Of a stretch of 64,000 nucleotides of DNA, positions 18,025-28,635 are shown one piece after another. The DNA lies in assembly GCF_900114485.1 (NCBI RefSeq), contig NZ_FOTF01000006.1, positions 62,001 to 126,000 of the forward strand. Direction: 5' to 3'. Below the pieces are notes generated by a model. The model did no database searches, was not told the origin of the DNA, and was given only the letters and a program-made list of their open reading frames with translations. Every line of letters begins with the position of its first letter. The stretch's first letter is position 1. Source of the DNA: Loktanella salsilacus. GTDB taxonomy: Bacteria > Pseudomonadota > Alphaproteobacteria > Rhodobacterales > Rhodobacteraceae. The position numbers and the translations under genes are program-made.

Positions 18025-19244
18025 GGCTGAACCTGCGCATAGGTCGGCAGAACCGCGACGTCGTCGCTGACGAAATCTTGGCCGACGGTGATGATATTGA
18101 CCGTATCGGGCAGATCGGTCAGCCAGACGCCGTCCACCGTGTCGCGCAGCAAAGTGACAGGGGCGAACTGCGCGGTGCCGTCAGCGGCCACGGTGCGCAC
18201 GCCAAGGTCCCCGTCGTCGTTCAGGGTCAGCGCCGATTGCGGCACCAGATGCGCCAGCGCGCCGTTCGATGCGATGATGATTTCCGCCGTTTGCCCGTCG
18301 CGGATCGCAAGGTCGGGGTTTGGCACGGTGACTTCGACGCGAAAGGTGCGCGTGGTTTCATCCGCGACGCGCGATACAAAGGTGACTTTGCCCTGCGCTG
18401 CGCCGCCAGAGGCAAGCTGCGCGCGCACATCAGCGCCCATGGTGACGCGGTCGACGTCCAGTTCGGGCACGAAGCCGACCAGCTTGATCGGGTCGATCTG
18501 CACGATGGTCGCGCAGGCATTGCCGGTTTGCAGCAAGGTGCCAAGCTCTGCCGTGTCGGTGTCCAGCAGGCCCGCGAAGGGCGCGGTGATGGTCAGGCGG
18601 TCGATGTCGCGGGTGACGACGGCGACGGCGGCAGTTGCAGCCTCGATCCCGGCTTCGGCGCTGGTGATGGCGGAATTGGCGCGCTGGATGCCCGCGCTGG
18701 CGGCTTCGCGCTGCGCCTCTGCGCTGACCAAACGGGTCTGGGACGCGAATCCGCCCTCGTTCAACTGGCGTGCTGCATTCACATTGATGTCAGCTTCGCG
18801 GATGCGGGCCTCTGCTTCGGCGAGCGAGGCTTGCGCCTCTGGCACGCGGCTTTGCGCCTCTGACAGGCGGGCCTGCGCCTCTGCCAACTGGCTGTCACGG
18901 GTGCCGGGATCAAGGCGGCACAGGGTGTCGCCAGCGGTCACAAAGGTGCCCTTGCGCAGCGGATCAGAGGTGACGCGCCCTGCGGTTTCCGTGGCGATGG
19001 TGACCTGGCGTGCAGCTTCTGTCCGGCCGCGCAGGATCACGGCGCTATCGACGGTCTGGGCCGTTGATTTCATGGCGACAACGCGCACGCCGCTGGGGGT
19101 GTCTTGGACGGGTTCGGCCTGCGGCGCGGGGGCCGCTGCTTCGGGTGCGCGGCCTGCAAAAGTCAGAAGGGTATCGCGTTCAAACACGACGAAATACAAA
19201 GCGATAGAGACGATAATCGCGATCAGCACTGGCACGAGTTTCAT
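18021..19244 (-). CDS. RND efflux adaptor (HlyD/MFP family)
   Basis: A 407-residue periplasmic membrane-fusion protein with an N-terminal anchor (about 3-20), a split lipoyl domain (VTIATETAGRVTSDPLRKGTFV), a long Ala/Glu/Gln-rich coiled-coil hairpin (about 115-210), beta-barrel and membrane-proximal domains (FVPELDVDRVTMG; VPQSALTL). It links the RND permease to an outer-membrane duct encoded elsewhere. AAAGGA precedes the ATG, and the stop overlaps the transporter start, so the pair forms a two-gene operon. Confidence 0.92.
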   Translation of the reverse strand: MKLVPVLIAIIVSIALYFVVFERDTLLTFAGRAPEAAAPAPQAEPVQDTPSGVRVVAMKSTAQTVDSAVILRGRTEAARQVTIATETAGRVTSDPLRKGTFVTAGDTLCRLDPGTRDSQLAEAQARLSEAQSRVPEAQASLAEAEARIREADINVNAARQLNEGGFASQTRLVSAEAQREAASAGIQRANSAITSAEAGIEAATAAVAVVTRDIDRLTITAPFAGLLDTDTAELGTLLQTGNACATIVQIDPIKLVGFVPELDVDRVTMGADVRAQLASGGAAQGKVTFVSRVADETTRTFRVEVTVPNPDLAIRDGQTAEIIIASNGALAHLVPQSALTLNDDGDLGVRTVAADGTAQFAPVTLLRDTVDGVWLTDLPDTVNIITVGQDFVSDDVAVLPTYAQVQP

Positions 19245-19463
19245 TGTGGTCCTTTACCTCTGAAACAGGGCGGCAGCGATGCAAGATCATATGCCGCCGC
19301 TACGTTAAGGGACAATGAACGCCGCCTCAAGTCTGCTGGATGGCCCCGCAAGCGGCACATTCACGCAGGCGGCAACGGCGCGGGTCTTGGCAATCCGGGG
19401 CGCTTCACGTTAAGAAGCTGCCAACATCACCGCCCCAACGGGCGGCGGACGCGGGGGACGGTC

Positions 19464-20171
19464 ATGAGCGATAGCGACAGTTTTATCAATGAAGTCAGTG
19501 AAGAGGTGCGCCGCGACCGCCTGTTCGGCCTGATGAAACGCTATGGCTGGATTGCCATCGTGATCGTCGTTCTGCTGGTGGGCGGCGCGGCGTGGACCGA
19601 ATACAGCCGTGCGCGCGACGCGGCGCAGGCAGAGGCCGCTGGCGATGCCTTGCTGGATGCCCTGTCTAATAGCGATCCCGAGGCACGTGCCGCTGCGCTG
19701 GACGGCCTGTCGCCGGACGGCGGCGCAGGGGCGGTCAGCCTGCTGATCGCTGCGGCCGCACAAGAAGAAGCTGGCGATTTGGACACCGCAGTTGCGTCGC
19801 TTGATGCGCTGGCAGCCCGCACGGATGTGCCGGCCATTTACCGCGATCTGGCCAGCTTTAAGGCGGCCATGCTCGACGCTGGCACTGATCCTGCTGCACG
19901 CCGCACGCGGCTAGAGGCGCTTGCGAACCCCGGTAAGCCTTTTGCGCTGCTGGCGCAGGAACAGCTGGCTTTGGCCGATCTGGCGGCGGGCGAGCGTGAT
20001 GCAGCCATCACCCGCCTGAACGCGATCATCCAAGACGCGGGCGTCAGCCAAGGCTTGCGTGACCGCGTCCAAACCCTGATGGTATCGCTGGGGGCCCCGC
20101 TGCCTGACGCACTTCCATCCGGCGATGCGGCTGCCGTTGCGGCCCCTGACGCTACTTCGACCAACCCGTGA
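19464..20171 (+). CDS. YfgM-like TPR membrane protein
   Basis: The 235-residue protein has a short cytoplasmic N-terminus (SFINEVSEEVRRDRLFGLMKRYGW), one membrane helix (about 27-45) and a periplasmic alpha-helical region of tetratricopeptide type. It is followed immediately by bamB and der, the order yfgM-bamB-der seen in enterobacteria, where YfgM is an ancillary SecYEG/PpiD partner. The stop overlaps a GTG (GTGA) near the bamB start. Earlier in-frame starts would extend into the divergent gene's promoter region. Confidence 0.82.
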   Translation: MSDSDSFINEVSEEVRRDRLFGLMKRYGWIAIVIVVLLVGGAAWTEYSRARDAAQAEAAGDALLDALSNSDPEARAAALDGLSPDGGAGAVSLLIAAAAQEEAGDLDTAVASLDALAARTDVPAIYRDLASFKAAMLDAGTDPAARRTRLEALANPGKPFALLAQEQLALADLAAGERDAAITRLNAIIQDAGVSQGLRDRVQTLMVSLGAPLPDALPSGDAAAVAAPDATSTNP

Positions 20172-20185
20172 AAGGGAACCGCGCC

Positions 20186-21487
20186 GTGACATCCAAGACC
20201 CTGTCGATCAGCCTTTTGGCGCTTGTTGCCCTGTCCGCCTGCGGCGAAAAGGATATCATCCTGCCCGGCACGCGCGAGCCGATCCGCGCCGAGGCGACGC
20301 AAGTCAACCGCGCGCTGCCGATCAGCTTTGCGGCGCCTGTGGCGAATGCCAACTGGACCCATCGCAATGGCGGGGCCGACCACAATAGCCCGCAGCCGGC
20401 GCTTGGTGGATCGCTCAGCCAGATTTTCGCTGTCGATATCGGTGAAGGCGACAGCAAGGGCGCGCGTATCACGGCGGACCCGGTTGTCGCGAACGGCATC
20501 GTTTATACGCTGGACGCGCGCAGCCATGTGACGGCGACCACGACCGGCGGCGCTGCTGTGTGGAGCGCGGATATCACCCCGCCGACAGATACGCGCAGCG
20601 ATGCGTCGGGCGGCGGTCTGGCCTTTGGATCCGGGCGTTTGTTTGTGTCCACTGGCTACGGCACGCTGACCGCACTGGACCCGGCCACGGGCGGCGTGAT
20701 CTGGGTGCAGGAACTTGACGCGCCGGGCACATCTGCGCCAACGGTTGTGGGCGATCTGGCCTATGTCGTCAGCCGCGACAGCCGCGCTTGGGCGATTGAT
20801 GTGACCAACGGCCGGATTCGCTATCAGCTGAGCGGTATTCCGTCGACCACGTCCTTTGCGGGCGGCGCTGGCCCGGCGGTGACGGATGATCTGGCGGTTT
20901 TCCCGTTCTCGTCTGGTGAAGTCATGGCGGTCTTTCCGCAGGGCGGCATTCAGCGTTGGTCTTCGGTGATCAGCGGCGACCGTCCCGGTCAGGCTGTTGG
21001 CGATCTGTCGGACATCGGCGGCGATCCGGTGATTGACGGTGACCGCGTTTACGTCGGCAACTTTTCCGGTGTGACCGTCGCGCTGGATAGCGCATCCGGC
21101 GAACGGATCTGGACCGCAGGCGAAGGCGCAGCAGGTCCTGTGTGGCCAGCGGGCAATTCGGTGTTCATGGTCAACGACCTGAATGAACTGGTGCGCCTAG
21201 ATCGCGACACAGGCGAATCCATTTGGCGCACAACCCTGCCGGACTTTGTCGAAACCGGATCGTTCCTGCGCAAAGGCCGCACGGTCTATGCGCATTTCGG
21301 GCCGATCATGGCGGGCAATCGGCTTGTTGTGGCGTCCTCTGACGGGCAGCTGCGGTCGTTCGATCCGACCTCTGGCGCGCTACTGGGCAGCGTCGCTTTG
21401 CCCGGCGGTGCGGCCTCTGCTCCTGCGATTGCGAACGGCGTGCTTTACGTCGTAAACAAGAACGGGCAACTGCTGGCTTTCCGTTAA
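20186..21487 (+). CDS. bamB: Outer-membrane assembly lipoprotein BamB
   Basis: A 433-residue PQQ-like beta-propeller lipoprotein of the Bam complex, which inserts beta-barrel proteins into the outer membrane. The signal peptide ends in the lipobox LSAC with Cys19 as lipidation site. Repeated propeller blades are visible (YTLDARSHVTATTTGGAAVW, LTALDPATGGVIW, VALDSASGERIW, LVRLDRDTGESIW). I prefer the GTG at 20186, which has AAAGGGA 8 bases upstream, over the GTG at 20168 overlapping the previous stop; both keep the lipobox. Confidence 0.9.
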   Translation: MTSKTLSISLLALVALSACGEKDIILPGTREPIRAEATQVNRALPISFAAPVANANWTHRNGGADHNSPQPALGGSLSQIFAVDIGEGDSKGARITADPVVANGIVYTLDARSHVTATTTGGAAVWSADITPPTDTRSDASGGGLAFGSGRLFVSTGYGTLTALDPATGGVIWVQELDAPGTSAPTVVGDLAYVVSRDSRAWAIDVTNGRIRYQLSGIPSTTSFAGGAGPAVTDDLAVFPFSSGEVMAVFPQGGIQRWSSVISGDRPGQAVGDLSDIGGDPVIDGDRVYVGNFSGVTVALDSASGERIWTAGEGAAGPVWPAGNSVFMVNDLNELVRLDRDTGESIWRTTLPDFVETGSFLRKGRTVYAHFGPIMAGNRLVVASSDGQLRSFDPTSGALLGSVALPGGAASAPAIANGVLYVVNKNGQLLAFR

Positions 21488-21538
21488 GGGCAAAGCGGTG
21501 TATGGCCCGCCTCTGACTATAGCCGGAGCCTGTGCGCC

Positions 21539-23020
21539 ATGACCTTTACCCTTGCCCTTGTGGGCCGACCCAATGTCGGCAAATCCACCCTGTTCAACCG
21601 TCTGGTGGGCAAAAAGCTTGCCTTGGTGGATGACCAGCCCGGCGTGACACGCGATTTGCGTGAAGGGCCGGGGCGCATTGCCGACATTAAGTTCACGGTG
21701 ATCGACACCGCCGGTCTGGAAATGGCCACGGACGAATCGCTGCAGGGCCGGATGCGCAAGCTGACGGAACGCGCAGTCGAAATGGCCGATGTCTGCCTGT
21801 TTATGATCGACGCCCGCGTCGGCGTTCTGCCGGCCGACCGGATTTTCGCCGACATTCTGCGCAAGAAAAACGCCCATGTCATCCTTGCCGCCAACAAAGG
21901 CGAGGGCCGGGCCGCTGATATCACCATCCTAGAGGCTTATGCCTTGGGACTGGGAGAGCCGATCCGCCTGTCCGCCGAACACGGCGAGGGTATGGGAGAG
22001 CTGATGGACGTGCTGCGTCCGTTGTCCGAAGAGTTCGAGGAGCGCGCCAAGGCCGATCTGTCCTTTGCGCCGGAAACGGATGTGGGCGTCGACGACGAAG
22101 ACCCCGATGCGCCCCGCGTGCCAACACGCGCCAAGCCGCTGCAAATTGCCGTTGTGGGCCGCCCGAACGCAGGTAAATCCACGCTGATCAACAAGATCAT
22201 CGGCGAAGAGCGTCTGCTGACCGGGCCTGAGGCCGGGATCACCCGCGACGCGATTTCGGTCATGACCGAATGGGCCGGGCCGGACGGTGTGGGCGTGCCG
22301 ATGCGGATTTTCGACACCGCTGGTATGCGCAAAAAGGCGCGGATCAACGAAAAGCTGGAAAAGATGTCGGTCAGTGATGGCCTGCGTGCGGTCAAGTTCG
22401 CCGAAGTCGTGGTCGTGCTGCTGGACGTGGATATTCCGTTTGAACAGCAGGACTTGCGCATCGCCGACTTGGCAGAGCGTGAAGGCCGCGCCGTCGTGAT
22501 CGGGGTCAACAAGTGGGACACCGAGGACGACAAGCAGGACAAGCTGCGCGAGCTGCGTGAAGAATTCGCCCGCCTGCTGCCACAGCTGCGCGGCGCGCCG
22601 CTGGTGACTGTGTCCGCGAAAACGGGCAAGGGTCTGGACCGTCTGCAACAGGCGATCATGAAGGCCTATGACGTTTGGAACCGCCGCGTGACGACCGCGC
22701 AGCTGAACCGCTGGCTGACGGGCATGCTGGAACAGCACCCGCCACCCGCACCGGGCGGCAAGCGGATCAAGATGCGTTATGCGACTCAGGTGAAAACCCG
22801 TCCGCCGGGCTTTGTCGTCATGACTTCGCACCCTGATTTGGTGCCGGCGTCTTATTCGCGCTATCTGGTCAACGGTTTGCGCGATGACTTTGACATGCCG
22901 GGTGCACCGATCCGCCTGACGCTGCGCGATCAGGGCGACAAGAACCCCTATAAGGGCAAAAAGTCGTCCCAGCCGTCACGTCTGAGCAAGCACAAAAAGG
23001 CGCCGGGCCCTGATCGGTAG
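21539..23020 (+). CDS. der: GTPase Der (EngA), ribosome assembly
   Basis: A 493-residue double GTPase required for 50S subunit maturation. Two G domains are present: G1 motif GRPNVGKST at 9-17 with DTAG, and second G1 motif GRPNAGKST at 207-215 with DTAGM and NKWD. A C-terminal KH-like domain (about 380-470) follows, then a basic tail rich in Lys and Ser. It stands downstream of bamB and converges on the TspO-like gene 11 bases away. Confidence 0.97.
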   Translation: MTFTLALVGRPNVGKSTLFNRLVGKKLALVDDQPGVTRDLREGPGRIADIKFTVIDTAGLEMATDESLQGRMRKLTERAVEMADVCLFMIDARVGVLPADRIFADILRKKNAHVILAANKGEGRAADITILEAYALGLGEPIRLSAEHGEGMGELMDVLRPLSEEFEERAKADLSFAPETDVGVDDEDPDAPRVPTRAKPLQIAVVGRPNAGKSTLINKIIGEERLLTGPEAGITRDAISVMTEWAGPDGVGVPMRIFDTAGMRKKARINEKLEKMSVSDGLRAVKFAEVVVVLLDVDIPFEQQDLRIADLAEREGRAVVIGVNKWDTEDDKQDKLRELREEFARLLPQLRGAPLVTVSAKTGKGLDRLQQAIMKAYDVWNRRVTTAQLNRWLTGMLEQHPPPAPGGKRIKMRYATQVKTRPPGFVVMTSHPDLVPASYSRYLVNGLRDDFDMPGAPIRLTLRDQGDKNPYKGKKSSQPSRLSKHKKAPGPDR

Positions 23021-23031
23021 GACCTAATTGG

Positions 23032-23751
23032 TTATGACAGGGTCCGCGGTGTGCGCGGGGCCTGCATCGCCATCACGCACAGCAGAATAACGATGCCTGT
23101 GATGGCCAGCGCGGTGACGACAAAGTTCGCCATGCCGTTGGCCACACAAATCCCCACCAGCGCCCAGACAACGGCCACGATATAGGTCGACGATTCGACG
23201 CGGCGATAGGTGGCGATCGCCACGGTCAAGGCTGCGATAATCCCGGCGATGGCCCAGCCATAGCTGTCAAACCCGATGTTGTAGCCCGCCAGCGTTGTCG
23301 CCAGCGACACAAAGCTGGCCGCTGTCAGCCACCCTGCATAAAGCCCGACCGGCCCGCGCACCCACCAGCGATCCTGCACCGGGCTGCGGATGAGCGCCGC
23401 AATCGCAGCGCCCGCCATGATGAAAATCGTGATCGTCGCCAAGATAACGCTGACCTGCGCGATCAGCAGCCATGGCACGCCAACCGCAAGGCTGATGCAC
23501 AGCGGCAACCGGGCCGTGTCCCAGTCCACGTCGTCCTTGCGATACATCACGCCATAAATCGACGAGGCGATCAGCCAAAGGTAAATCGGCCCCCAGATCG
23601 CAAAGGCATAACCCGCCGGTTGGACCGGCGGGTTGATCTGCGGATTGGGCAGCATGTCAGATGCAAAGCCTGCAAAGTCGCCCGAAAAAAACGGGGCGAC
23701 CGCGAAGGCAAGGCTCAGTGCGAACGTGAGATAAGCAAGACTATGTTTCAT
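23032..23751 (-). CDS. TspO/MBR-like membrane protein
   Basis: A 239-residue integral membrane protein with about six to seven hydrophobic segments. Segments such as QPAGYAFAIWGPIYLWLIASSIYG and several conserved Trp residues resemble the tryptophan-rich sensory protein (TspO) family, though it is longer than classic TspO (about 160) and seems a divergent branch. TspO proteins bind tetrapyrroles and affect photosynthesis or stress genes in Rhodobacter. It lies 42 bases downstream of serS on the same strand and could be cotranscribed. Confidence 0.6.
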   Translation of the reverse strand: MKHSLAYLTFALSLAFAVAPFFSGDFAGFASDMLPNPQINPPVQPAGYAFAIWGPIYLWLIASSIYGVMYRKDDVDWDTARLPLCISLAVGVPWLLIAQVSVILATITIFIMAGAAIAALIRSPVQDRWWVRGPVGLYAGWLTAASFVSLATTLAGYNIGFDSYGWAIAGIIAALTVAIATYRRVESSTYIVAVVWALVGICVANGMANFVVTALAITGIVILLCVMAMQAPRTPRTLS

Positions 23752-23793
23752 ACTCAGCCAACGCGGCCCGCGCCCTTATTGTTCAGCGCGGCG

Positions 23794-25086
23794 TTAGATT
23801 AAATCGCCTGTTGCCGAAATCGTGTTTTTGCCGCCCAGATAGGGGTGCAAAACGGCGGGCAAAACAACCGACCCATCAGCCTGCTGGCCGTTTTCCAGCA
23901 CCGCGATCAATGTGCGTCCCACAGCAAGGCCAGAGCCGTTCAGCGTGTGCACAAATTCCGGCTTGCCACCATCCGCAGGCTTGAACCGCGCGTTCATGCG
24001 CCGCGCCTGATAATCGCCGCAGGTCGAGATGGAGGAGATTTCGCGGTAGGTGTCCTGACCGGGCAGCCACACTTCTAGGTCATAGGTGCGGCGCGCGCCT
24101 GCGCCCATATCGCCCGCGCAGAGCAGCATGGTGCGGTAGGGCAGTTCCAGCTTCTCTAGGATCGCCTCGGCGCATTGGGTCATGCGGGTATGTTCGGCGT
24201 CGCTTTCGTCCGGGTGGGTAATGCTGACCATCTCGACCTTTTCGAACTGGTGCTGGCGCAGCATGCCGCTGGTGTCGCGGCCCGCGCTGCCGGCCTCTGA
24301 GCGGAAGCACAGGGTGTGCGCGACATGGCGACGGGGTAGGGTGCCCGCGTCAACGGTTTCGCCATTCACAAGGTTGGTCAGCGTCACCTCTGCCGTGGGG
24401 ATCAGCCACCAGCCGTTGGTCGTCTGATAGCTGTCCTCGCCGAATTTGGGCAGCTGGCCGGTGCCATACAGCATTTCTTCGCGCACGATGACGGGTGTGT
24501 TCGTCTCTGTCAGGCCATGTTCGTCCACATGGGTGTCCAGCATGAACTGCGACAGCGCCCGGTGGACGCGGGCCACCGCGCCGCGCAGCACGACAAAGCG
24601 CGAGCCGGACAGCTTGGCCCCAGCGGCAAAGTCCATGCCGGGCTGCACGGCGGGGATGTCGAAGTGTTCGACGGGCTTGAAGTCGAACGCGCGCGGGGTG
24701 CCGGTGCGCTTTTGCTCGACGTTGTCGTGTTCATCCTTGCCCGGCGGCACATCGGCGTAGGGCAGGTTGGGCAGGGCAATCAGAAGCTCATTAAGCCTCT
24801 TGTCGGCATCTGCCGCTACTTGGTTTAGCTCCACCATTTGAGCTTTTTCTTGATAAACTTCTTCACGAAATCTCTCGAATTCAGCCTCGTCGCCCTTGCT
24901 CTTGGCAATTCCCGCAGCCTTGGACAGCCCGTTAGCGGCCGCTTTTGCGTTTTCCGCCTGTTTGATCGCGGCGCGGCGGTCGGCATCAAGGGCCAGCAAA
25001 GCGCCGGACACCGGTGCGAGGCCGCGCAGGGAAAGGGCGGCGTCAAACGCGTCTGGAGTGTCGCGGATCATGCGAATGTCATGCAT
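23794..25086 (-). CDS. serS: Seryl-tRNA synthetase
   Basis: A 430-residue class II aminoacyl-tRNA synthetase. The N-terminal coiled-coil arm that contacts the tRNA long variable loop is at about 30-100. Motif 2 is [20 protein letters not shown], with the serine-specific region TAEVTLTN before it, and motif 3 is [18 protein letters not shown]. The start MHDIRMIRD is the family norm; the frame is open further upstream but without a plausible start. Divergent from yajC. Confidence 0.97.
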   Translation of the reverse strand: MHDIRMIRDTPDAFDAALSLRGLAPVSGALLALDADRRAAIKQAENAKAAANGLSKAAGIAKSKGDEAEFERFREEVYQEKAQMVELNQVAADADKRLNELLIALPNLPYADVPPGKDEHDNVEQKRTGTPRAFDFKPVEHFDIPAVQPGMDFAAGAKLSGSRFVVLRGAVARVHRALSQFMLDTHVDEHGLTETNTPVIVREEMLYGTGQLPKFGEDSYQTTNGWWLIPTAEVTLTNLVNGETVDAGTLPRRHVAHTLCFRSEAGSAGRDTSGMLRQHQFEKVEMVSITHPDESDAEHTRMTQCAEAILEKLELPYRTMLLCAGDMGAGARRTYDLEVWLPGQDTYREISSISTCGDYQARRMNARFKPADGGKPEFVHTLNGSGLAVGRTLIAVLENGQQADGSVVLPAVLHPYLGGKNTISATGDLI

Positions 25087-25352
25087 GTGTCTGGTCCTTG
25101 TTGTCGAAGTGTTCAGAGCGGGTATGCACCATTGGGGGCCTGCGTTGAAGGGGGGAAAGCCGCCCGCGCCCCCGCGATTGTGACCGCATAGGGGTGCATT
25201 CGCGCCGCCCGCCATTGACGCAAGGCATGATCGCCCCGATATCGCGGCAGACGTGCGCGGGTTGCGGTTGCCAATCGGGTGGCCCAGACCTAATGTGCCG
25301 CGACTTTGATGCGGGGCCATTGCCCTGCGCGACGAATAGAAAAGGAACCGCC

Positions 25353-25634
25353 ATGCAGGGCAGCCAATCGCTTATTTTGATGATGATCATCTTCGGGATC
25401 ATGTATTTCCTGTTGATCCGTCCCCAGCAGAAAAAGCTGAAAGAACATCAGGCGATGGTAAACGCGCTGCGCCGGGGTGACCGCGTCATCACGCAAGGCG
25501 GGATCATGGGCAAAGTGACTGCGGTGAACGAGGCCGACAAAGAGGTCGAAGTCGAAATCGCAGCCGGTGTGAAGGTCCGCGTCATCCGCTCGACCATCGC
25601 AACCGTCTTGAACAAGACCGAACCGGCAAAGTAA
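25353..25634 (+). CDS. yajC: Sec translocon accessory protein YajC
   Basis: A 93-residue single-pass protein that associates with SecDF. The membrane helix (about 7-24, [20 protein letters not shown]) is followed by the conserved RPQQKK and a small cytoplasmic domain ([17 protein letters not shown]). AAAGGA lies just before the ATG. First gene of a nine-gene co-directional block, yajC-secD-secF-(Mth938)-ccmABCDG. Confidence 0.95.
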   Translation: MQGSQSLILMMIIFGIMYFLLIRPQQKKLKEHQAMVNALRRGDRVITQGGIMGKVTAVNEADKEVEVEIAAGVKVRVIRSTIATVLNKTEPAK

Positions 25635-25668
25635 GCCGCGACACCTTTGGCCCAAGGGGCTTTGCTAC

Positions 25669-27300
25669 ATGCTGCACATTTCTGCTTATAAGCAGGTCAT
25701 GATCTGGCTGACCGTTGTGGTTGGTCTGGCGCTGGCCCTGCCGAATGCCTTTTACTCTAGGGTTGAAACCCACAACGACGCGTTGGCGCAGGGGCAGGAT
25801 GATACATCCTGGCCCGGCTTTATGCCGTCGGGGTTGGTGAACCTTGGGCTTGATCTGCGCGGCGGTGCGCATCTGTTGGCCGAGGTGCAGACCGCTGACG
25901 TCTATGCCACGATCATGGATGCCACCTGGCCAGAGGTGCGCGACGCGCTGGCGGCCGACCGGGACACGGTCGGTTTCGTCACCCGCGAGGCAAGCCGCCC
26001 GGACCAGCTGATCGTGCGGATTTCTGAACCCGCAGGGGCGGCGCGTGCGCTGGAAATCGTGCGCGGCTTGGCGCGGCCGATCACATCGCTGACCGGCGTT
26101 GGATCAACCGACATCGAAGTGGCTGGTAACGGTCCGATGCTGACGATCAATCTGTCGGACGCGGAAAAGCTGGCGGTCGATGACCGCACCATGCAGCAGT
26201 CCCTTGAAATCATTCGCCGCCGCATCGACGAAGTCGGCACGCGAGAGCCGACAATCCAGCGTCAGGGCGATACCCGTATTCTGGTCGAAGTCCCCGGCGT
26301 CGGATCGGCGCAGGAAGTCAAAGACATCATCGGCACCACCGCGCAGCTGACCTTTCAGCCTGTTATCGGCGGCGCGGGCAGCACCAGCGATCCGGTCAGC
26401 GCGGGCCAAGAAATCCTGCCAAGCGTAGATTCGCCCGGCACCTTCTATCTGCTGGATACAGCCCCCGTCGTCAGCGGCGAAGAGCTTGTGGATGCCCAGC
26501 CGTCGTTCGACCAGAACGGCCGCGCTGCGGTCAGCTTCCGCTTTAACGTAAGCGGCGCGCGTAAGTTTGGCGACTATACGCTGGACCATATCGGCGAGCC
26601 CTTTGCCATCGTGCTGGATAACGAAGTGATCAGCGCGCCGACCATTCAAAGCCATATCCCCGGCGGCTCTGGCATCATCACCGGCAATTTCACGGTCGAG
26701 GAATCGACTAACCTTGCCGTGCTGCTGCGCGCGGGTGCCTTGCCCGCCAAGCTGAACTTTCTAGAAGAGCGGACCATTGGCCCGCAGCTGGGGCAGGATT
26801 CGATTGATGCGGGTAAAAAGGCCGCGATGGTCGGTTCCGTGCTGGTCGTCGGCTTTATGTGGATGACCTACGGGCTGTTCGGCTTCTTTGCCAATATCGC
26901 GCTGATCATCAACATGGGCCTGATCTTTGGCGGCTTGTCGCTGCTGGGGGCCACGCTGACCCTGCCGGGTATCGCGGGCATCGTGCTGACCGTCGGCATG
27001 GCGGTGGACGCGAACGTGCTGGTGTTCGAGCGGATTCGAGAAGAGCTGAAGACCGCAAAGGGCCCCGCCCGCGCGATCGAGCTGGGCTATGAACGTGCAC
27101 TGTCGGCCATCGTGGACAGTAACGTCACCACGCTGATCACCGCTTTCATCCTGTTCTACATGGGCTCTGGCCCGGTGCGCGGCTTTGCTGTCACGCTGGG
27201 ACTGGGTATCATCACCTCGATCTTTACCGCGATTTTTGTCACGCGGTCGTTGATCGTCATCTGGTTCGCCTGGCGGCGTCCGAAAACAATCGAGGTCTAA
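25669..27300 (+). CDS. secD: Protein translocase subunit SecD
   Basis: A 543-residue RND-fold protein that uses proton motive force to pull preproteins out of SecYEG. An N-terminal helix is followed by the periplasmic P1 domain with LGLDLRGGAHLLAEV (D1 motif), then TM2-6 with GMAVDANVLVFERIREE (D4 motif) near residues 442-458. Length is within the usual range for SecD without large insertions. Four bases separate it from secF. Confidence 0.97.
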   Translation: MLHISAYKQVMIWLTVVVGLALALPNAFYSRVETHNDALAQGQDDTSWPGFMPSGLVNLGLDLRGGAHLLAEVQTADVYATIMDATWPEVRDALAADRDTVGFVTREASRPDQLIVRISEPAGAARALEIVRGLARPITSLTGVGSTDIEVAGNGPMLTINLSDAEKLAVDDRTMQQSLEIIRRRIDEVGTREPTIQRQGDTRILVEVPGVGSAQEVKDIIGTTAQLTFQPVIGGAGSTSDPVSAGQEILPSVDSPGTFYLLDTAPVVSGEELVDAQPSFDQNGRAAVSFRFNVSGARKFGDYTLDHIGEPFAIVLDNEVISAPTIQSHIPGGSGIITGNFTVEESTNLAVLLRAGALPAKLNFLEERTIGPQLGQDSIDAGKKAAMVGSVLVVGFMWMTYGLFGFFANIALIINMGLIFGGLSLLGATLTLPGIAGIVLTVGMAVDANVLVFERIREELKTAKGPARAIELGYERALSAIVDSNVTTLITAFILFYMGSGPVRGFAVTLGLGIITSIFTAIFVTRSLIVIWFAWRRPKTIEV

Positions 27301-27304
27301 GGCT

Positions 27305-28276
27305 ATGCGTCTGCGTCTGATTCCCGACGATACCAAGATCAACTTTTTCGGCTTTGCCAAGGTCACCTTTGGCGGGTCCGTCGTGCTGCTTGTGCTGTCG
27401 ATCGTCGCCTTTCTGGCCTTTGGCCTGAACTACGGCATCGACTTTAAGGGCGGCACCACGATCCGCACCGAAAGCACGCAAAGCATTGATGTCGGTGCTT
27501 ACCGCGCTGCGCTGGAACCGCTGAACCTAGGCGATGTCGCCATCACAGAGGTGTTCGATCCCGGCTTTGGCGCCGACCGCAACGTTGCAGAGGTCCGCAT
27601 CCAGGCCCAAGGCGACGCGGAAAGCATCGCGCCAGAAACCATCGCCGCGATGGAAGCCGCGCTGACGGCTGTTGATCCCAACGTGACATTCGCCTCTGTC
27701 GAAAGCGTCGGCCCGAAGGTGTCAGGAGAGCTTATTCAATCTGCGATCCTGTCCGTCGTCGGCGCGATCGGTGCTATCGTGATCTACATCTGGCTGCGCT
27801 TTGAATGGCAGTTCGCCGTGGGCGCGATTGTGGCGCTTGTGCATGACGTGGGCCTGACCATCGGTTTGTTTGCGCTGCTGCAGATCAAGTTCGATCTGGC
27901 GATCATCGCGGCGCTGCTGACCATCGTGGGTTATTCGATCAACGATACCGTGGTCGTGTTTGACCGGGTCCGCGAAAACCTGCGCAAGTACAAGATCATG
28001 CCTCTGATCGACATTCTGAACCTATCCGCGAACGAGACTCTGTCGCGCACCATGATGACATCGGGCACAACACTGCTGGCGCTGATCGCGCTGCTGGTGC
28101 TGGGCGGCGATGTGATCCGGGGCTTTGTGTTTGCGATTACTTGGGGCATCGTTGTCGGCACCTATTCGTCGATCTACATCGCGAAAAACATCGTGCTGAT
28201 GCTGGGTGTTAAGCGCGATTGGTCCAAGAAAGACCCGCGCACCGTGGGTCGCTATGCCGACGTGGAAGGCAAATAA
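27305..28276 (+). CDS. secF: Protein translocase subunit SecF
   Basis: A 323-residue partner of SecD with six membrane segments. The N-terminal helix is followed by NYGIDFKGGTTIRTE, and the conserved GYSINDTVVVFDRVREN motif marks TM4. Gene order and spacing (4 bases from secD, directly abutting the next gene) indicate one transcript. Confidence 0.97.
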   Translation: MRLRLIPDDTKINFFGFAKVTFGGSVVLLVLSIVAFLAFGLNYGIDFKGGTTIRTESTQSIDVGAYRAALEPLNLGDVAITEVFDPGFGADRNVAEVRIQAQGDAESIAPETIAAMEAALTAVDPNVTFASVESVGPKVSGELIQSAILSVVGAIGAIVIYIWLRFEWQFAVGAIVALVHDVGLTIGLFALLQIKFDLAIIAALLTIVGYSINDTVVVFDRVRENLRKYKIMPLIDILNLSANETLSRTMMTSGTTLLALIALLVLGGDVIRGFVFAITWGIVVGTYSSIYIAKNIVLMLGVKRDWSKKDPRTVGRYADVEGK

Positions 28277-28630
28277 ATGCGTCTGACCGAGATCACTTAC
28301 GACAACGCGAAACCCATCGACGGCTATGGCCCCGGTTTCTTTCGTATTGGCGGCAAGGTGATCGAGGGGGCGGTGACCGTCATGCCGTCCGGCATCGCCA
28401 GCTGGGGCGGCTATGACGACACCGCCGCGCTGCTGGCGATGGCGGACAAGGTCGACGTGATCTTTGTCGGCACTGGCGCGGAAATCGCCCATCCGCCCGC
28501 CGCCTTTCGCGAAACGCTAGAGGCGGCGGGCCTTGGCGTGGAAACCATGGCATCCCCCGCCGCCTGCCGCACCTATAACGTGCTGCTTAGCGAAGGCCGC
28601 CGCGTCGCGCTCGCGCTGTTTCCGGTCTGA
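28277..28630 (+). CDS. Mth938-like domain protein (DUF498)
   Basis: A 117-residue protein of the Mth938/NDUFAF3-like fold ([19 protein letters not shown], then [14 protein letters not shown] and [19 protein letters not shown]). Relatives of this fold in mitochondria assist complex I assembly; the bacterial role is not established. It starts directly after the secF stop and lies 5 bases before ccmA, a position conserved in Rhodobacter-type sec-ccm operons. Confidence 0.88.
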   Translation: MRLTEITYDNAKPIDGYGPGFFRIGGKVIEGAVTVMPSGIASWGGYDDTAALLAMADKVDVIFVGTGAEIAHPPAAFRETLEAAGLGVETMASPAACRTYNVLLSEGRRVALALFPV

Positions 28631-28635
28631 CCGCC